Under the pieces are notes generated by a model. That model did no database searches, had not been told where the DNA came from, and saw only the letters and a list, made by a program, of their open reading frames with translations. A program made the translations under genes and the position numbers. DNA of 64,000 bases, taken from positions 620,001 to 684,000 of the forward strand of contig NZ_QHLZ01000001.1 in the NCBI RefSeq assembly GCF_003185915.1, read 5' to 3'. Positions 63,479 to 64,000 of this stretch are shown piece by piece (within the stretch, counting starts at the first letter, position 1; each line of letters opens with the position of its first letter). The DNA is from Arthrobacter psychrochitiniphilus. Its GTDB lineage: Bacteria; Actinomycetota; Actinomycetes; Actinomycetales; Micrococcaceae.

Positions 63479-64000
63479 GCACCGTCCTTGATCGAATCGA
63501 CGAAAAGTCGCAGGCCCGTCCACCCCGCATGCAGAAGGCCCGACGGCGGAAACCCGGCCGCGCACGGCTGTACGTGATCGCACTGGTGGTCTGTGCCATG
63601 TATTTGGTCCCCATGCTCTATGTGGTGGGGGTTTCACTAGGCGGGCCCACTGCCTCCGGCGGGGCGCTATTCTCCGACGGCGTGCACCCCGAGAACTTCC
63701 TCAACGCCTTCCAAAGCGCCGACTTCGCCCTATATTTTGCCAACTCCACCATTGTCACCGTGGTCTCCTCGGCCTGCCAAGTCGCCCTGTCGTGCATGGC
63801 AGGTTATGCGCTGGCCCGGATCAATTTCCGCGGCCGGGGCCTGGTCATGGGCGGGCTCATCGCCCTTCTGGTAGTACCTCCAGAAGTCATCATGGTGCCA
63901 CTGTTCATCATCTTGACGAAGTTCCCGCTACTCGGCGGAAACGACATCCTGGGCGCCGGTGGCGGCGGACTCCTGAACACCTACTTCGGTCTCATGGTCC
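63475..64000 (+). CDS. Sugar ABC transporter permease, MalG type (3' end outside the window)
   Basis: A frame from ATG 63475 (ATGA overlap with the MalF-type gene), open to the window edge, giving about 175 residues. A basic N-terminal tail (KARRRKPGRARLY) leads into helix 1 (VIALVVCAMYLVPMLYVVGVS), then the loop HPENFLNAFQSADFALYFAN, helix 2, and GYALARINFRGRGLV, the MalG-type signature before helix 3. The EAA loop lies beyond the edge. Partner of the preceding permease. Confidence 0.92.
   Translation, partial: MSTVLDRIDEKSQARPPRMQKARRRKPGRARLYVIALVVCAMYLVPMLYVVGVSLGGPTASGGALFSDGVHPENFLNAFQSADFALYFANSTIVTVVSSACQVALSCMAGYALARINFRGRGLVMGGLIALLVVPPEVIMVPLFIILTKFPLLGGNDILGAGGGGLLNTYFGLMV

Overview
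The window looks like a chromosome segment of a high-GC Gram-positive actinobacterium, most likely Micrococcaceae (Arthrobacter or a close relative). The support is high third-position GC, frequent GTG starts, AGGAG-type ribosome binding sites, actinobacterial LASTG-type C-terminal sorting signals, lipobox ABC binding proteins, and a closely packed gene order with ATGA overlaps. No rRNA, tRNA, CRISPR array, prophage or intact insertion sequence was seen. The genus is an inference from gene content, not from a marker gene.

Layout. 1-8.3 kb: an aminotransferase, then two decayed secreted glycosidase genes joined head to head at about 3620, then small hypothetical and membrane proteins. 8.3-14.2 kb: an oligopeptide-type ABC transporter on the minus strand (permease B, permease C, a fused double ATPase, binding protein), with a palindrome in the upstream leader. 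14.7-22.7 kb: an S1-domain protein, a (probably frameshifted) lipoprotein, isopentenyl-diphosphate isomerase, an SDR, a TetR/hydrolase divergent pair and an FMN reductase. 22.8-32.1 kb: a carbohydrate locus in which a second Opp-type transporter (binding protein, permease, permease-ATPase fusion, ATPase) is co-directional with a cytoplasmic GH20 hexosaminidase, and divergent from a PadR regulator and a cytoplasmic sulfatase. 32.2-40 kb: a giant wall-anchored beta-helix protein translationally coupled to a lipoprotein, and a divergent LacZ-type GH2 beta-galactosidase. 40.1-45 kb: an asparagine/aspartate catabolic operon (FadR-type regulator, asparaginase, aspartase, permease). 45.1-54.9 kb: miscellaneous enzymes, TetR, an RraA-like protein, a decayed sigma factor with its coupled membrane protein, and a decayed DUF1648-type membrane protein. 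55-59.8 kb: an HSP90-family ATPase followed by a 963-residue TPR protein. 59.9-64 kb: a ROK repressor divergent from a sugar ABC transporter (binding protein, MalF-type and MalG-type permeases, the last cut by the window edge).

How the genes work together. The centre of the window is a glycan-use region. Surface proteins (the beta-helix protein, and formerly two F5/8C-bearing glycosidases) would act on a polymer, an Opp-type transporter would import oligosaccharides, and a sulfatase plus GH20 without signal peptides would finish them inside the cell. This suggests a sulfated, N-acetylhexosamine-containing glycan, but the substrate is inferred. The asparagine operon is a self-contained nitrogen/carbon module: import, deamidation to aspartate, then deamination to fumarate.

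The most intriguing less-described unit is the HSP90-like protein with its large TPR partner. Several genes carry frameshifts or in-frame stops (near 1725, 3425, 4735, 16950, 52657, 52690, 52820, 53690, 53760). Some lie at short homopolymers, so sequencing error must be excluded before calling all of them pseudogenes.
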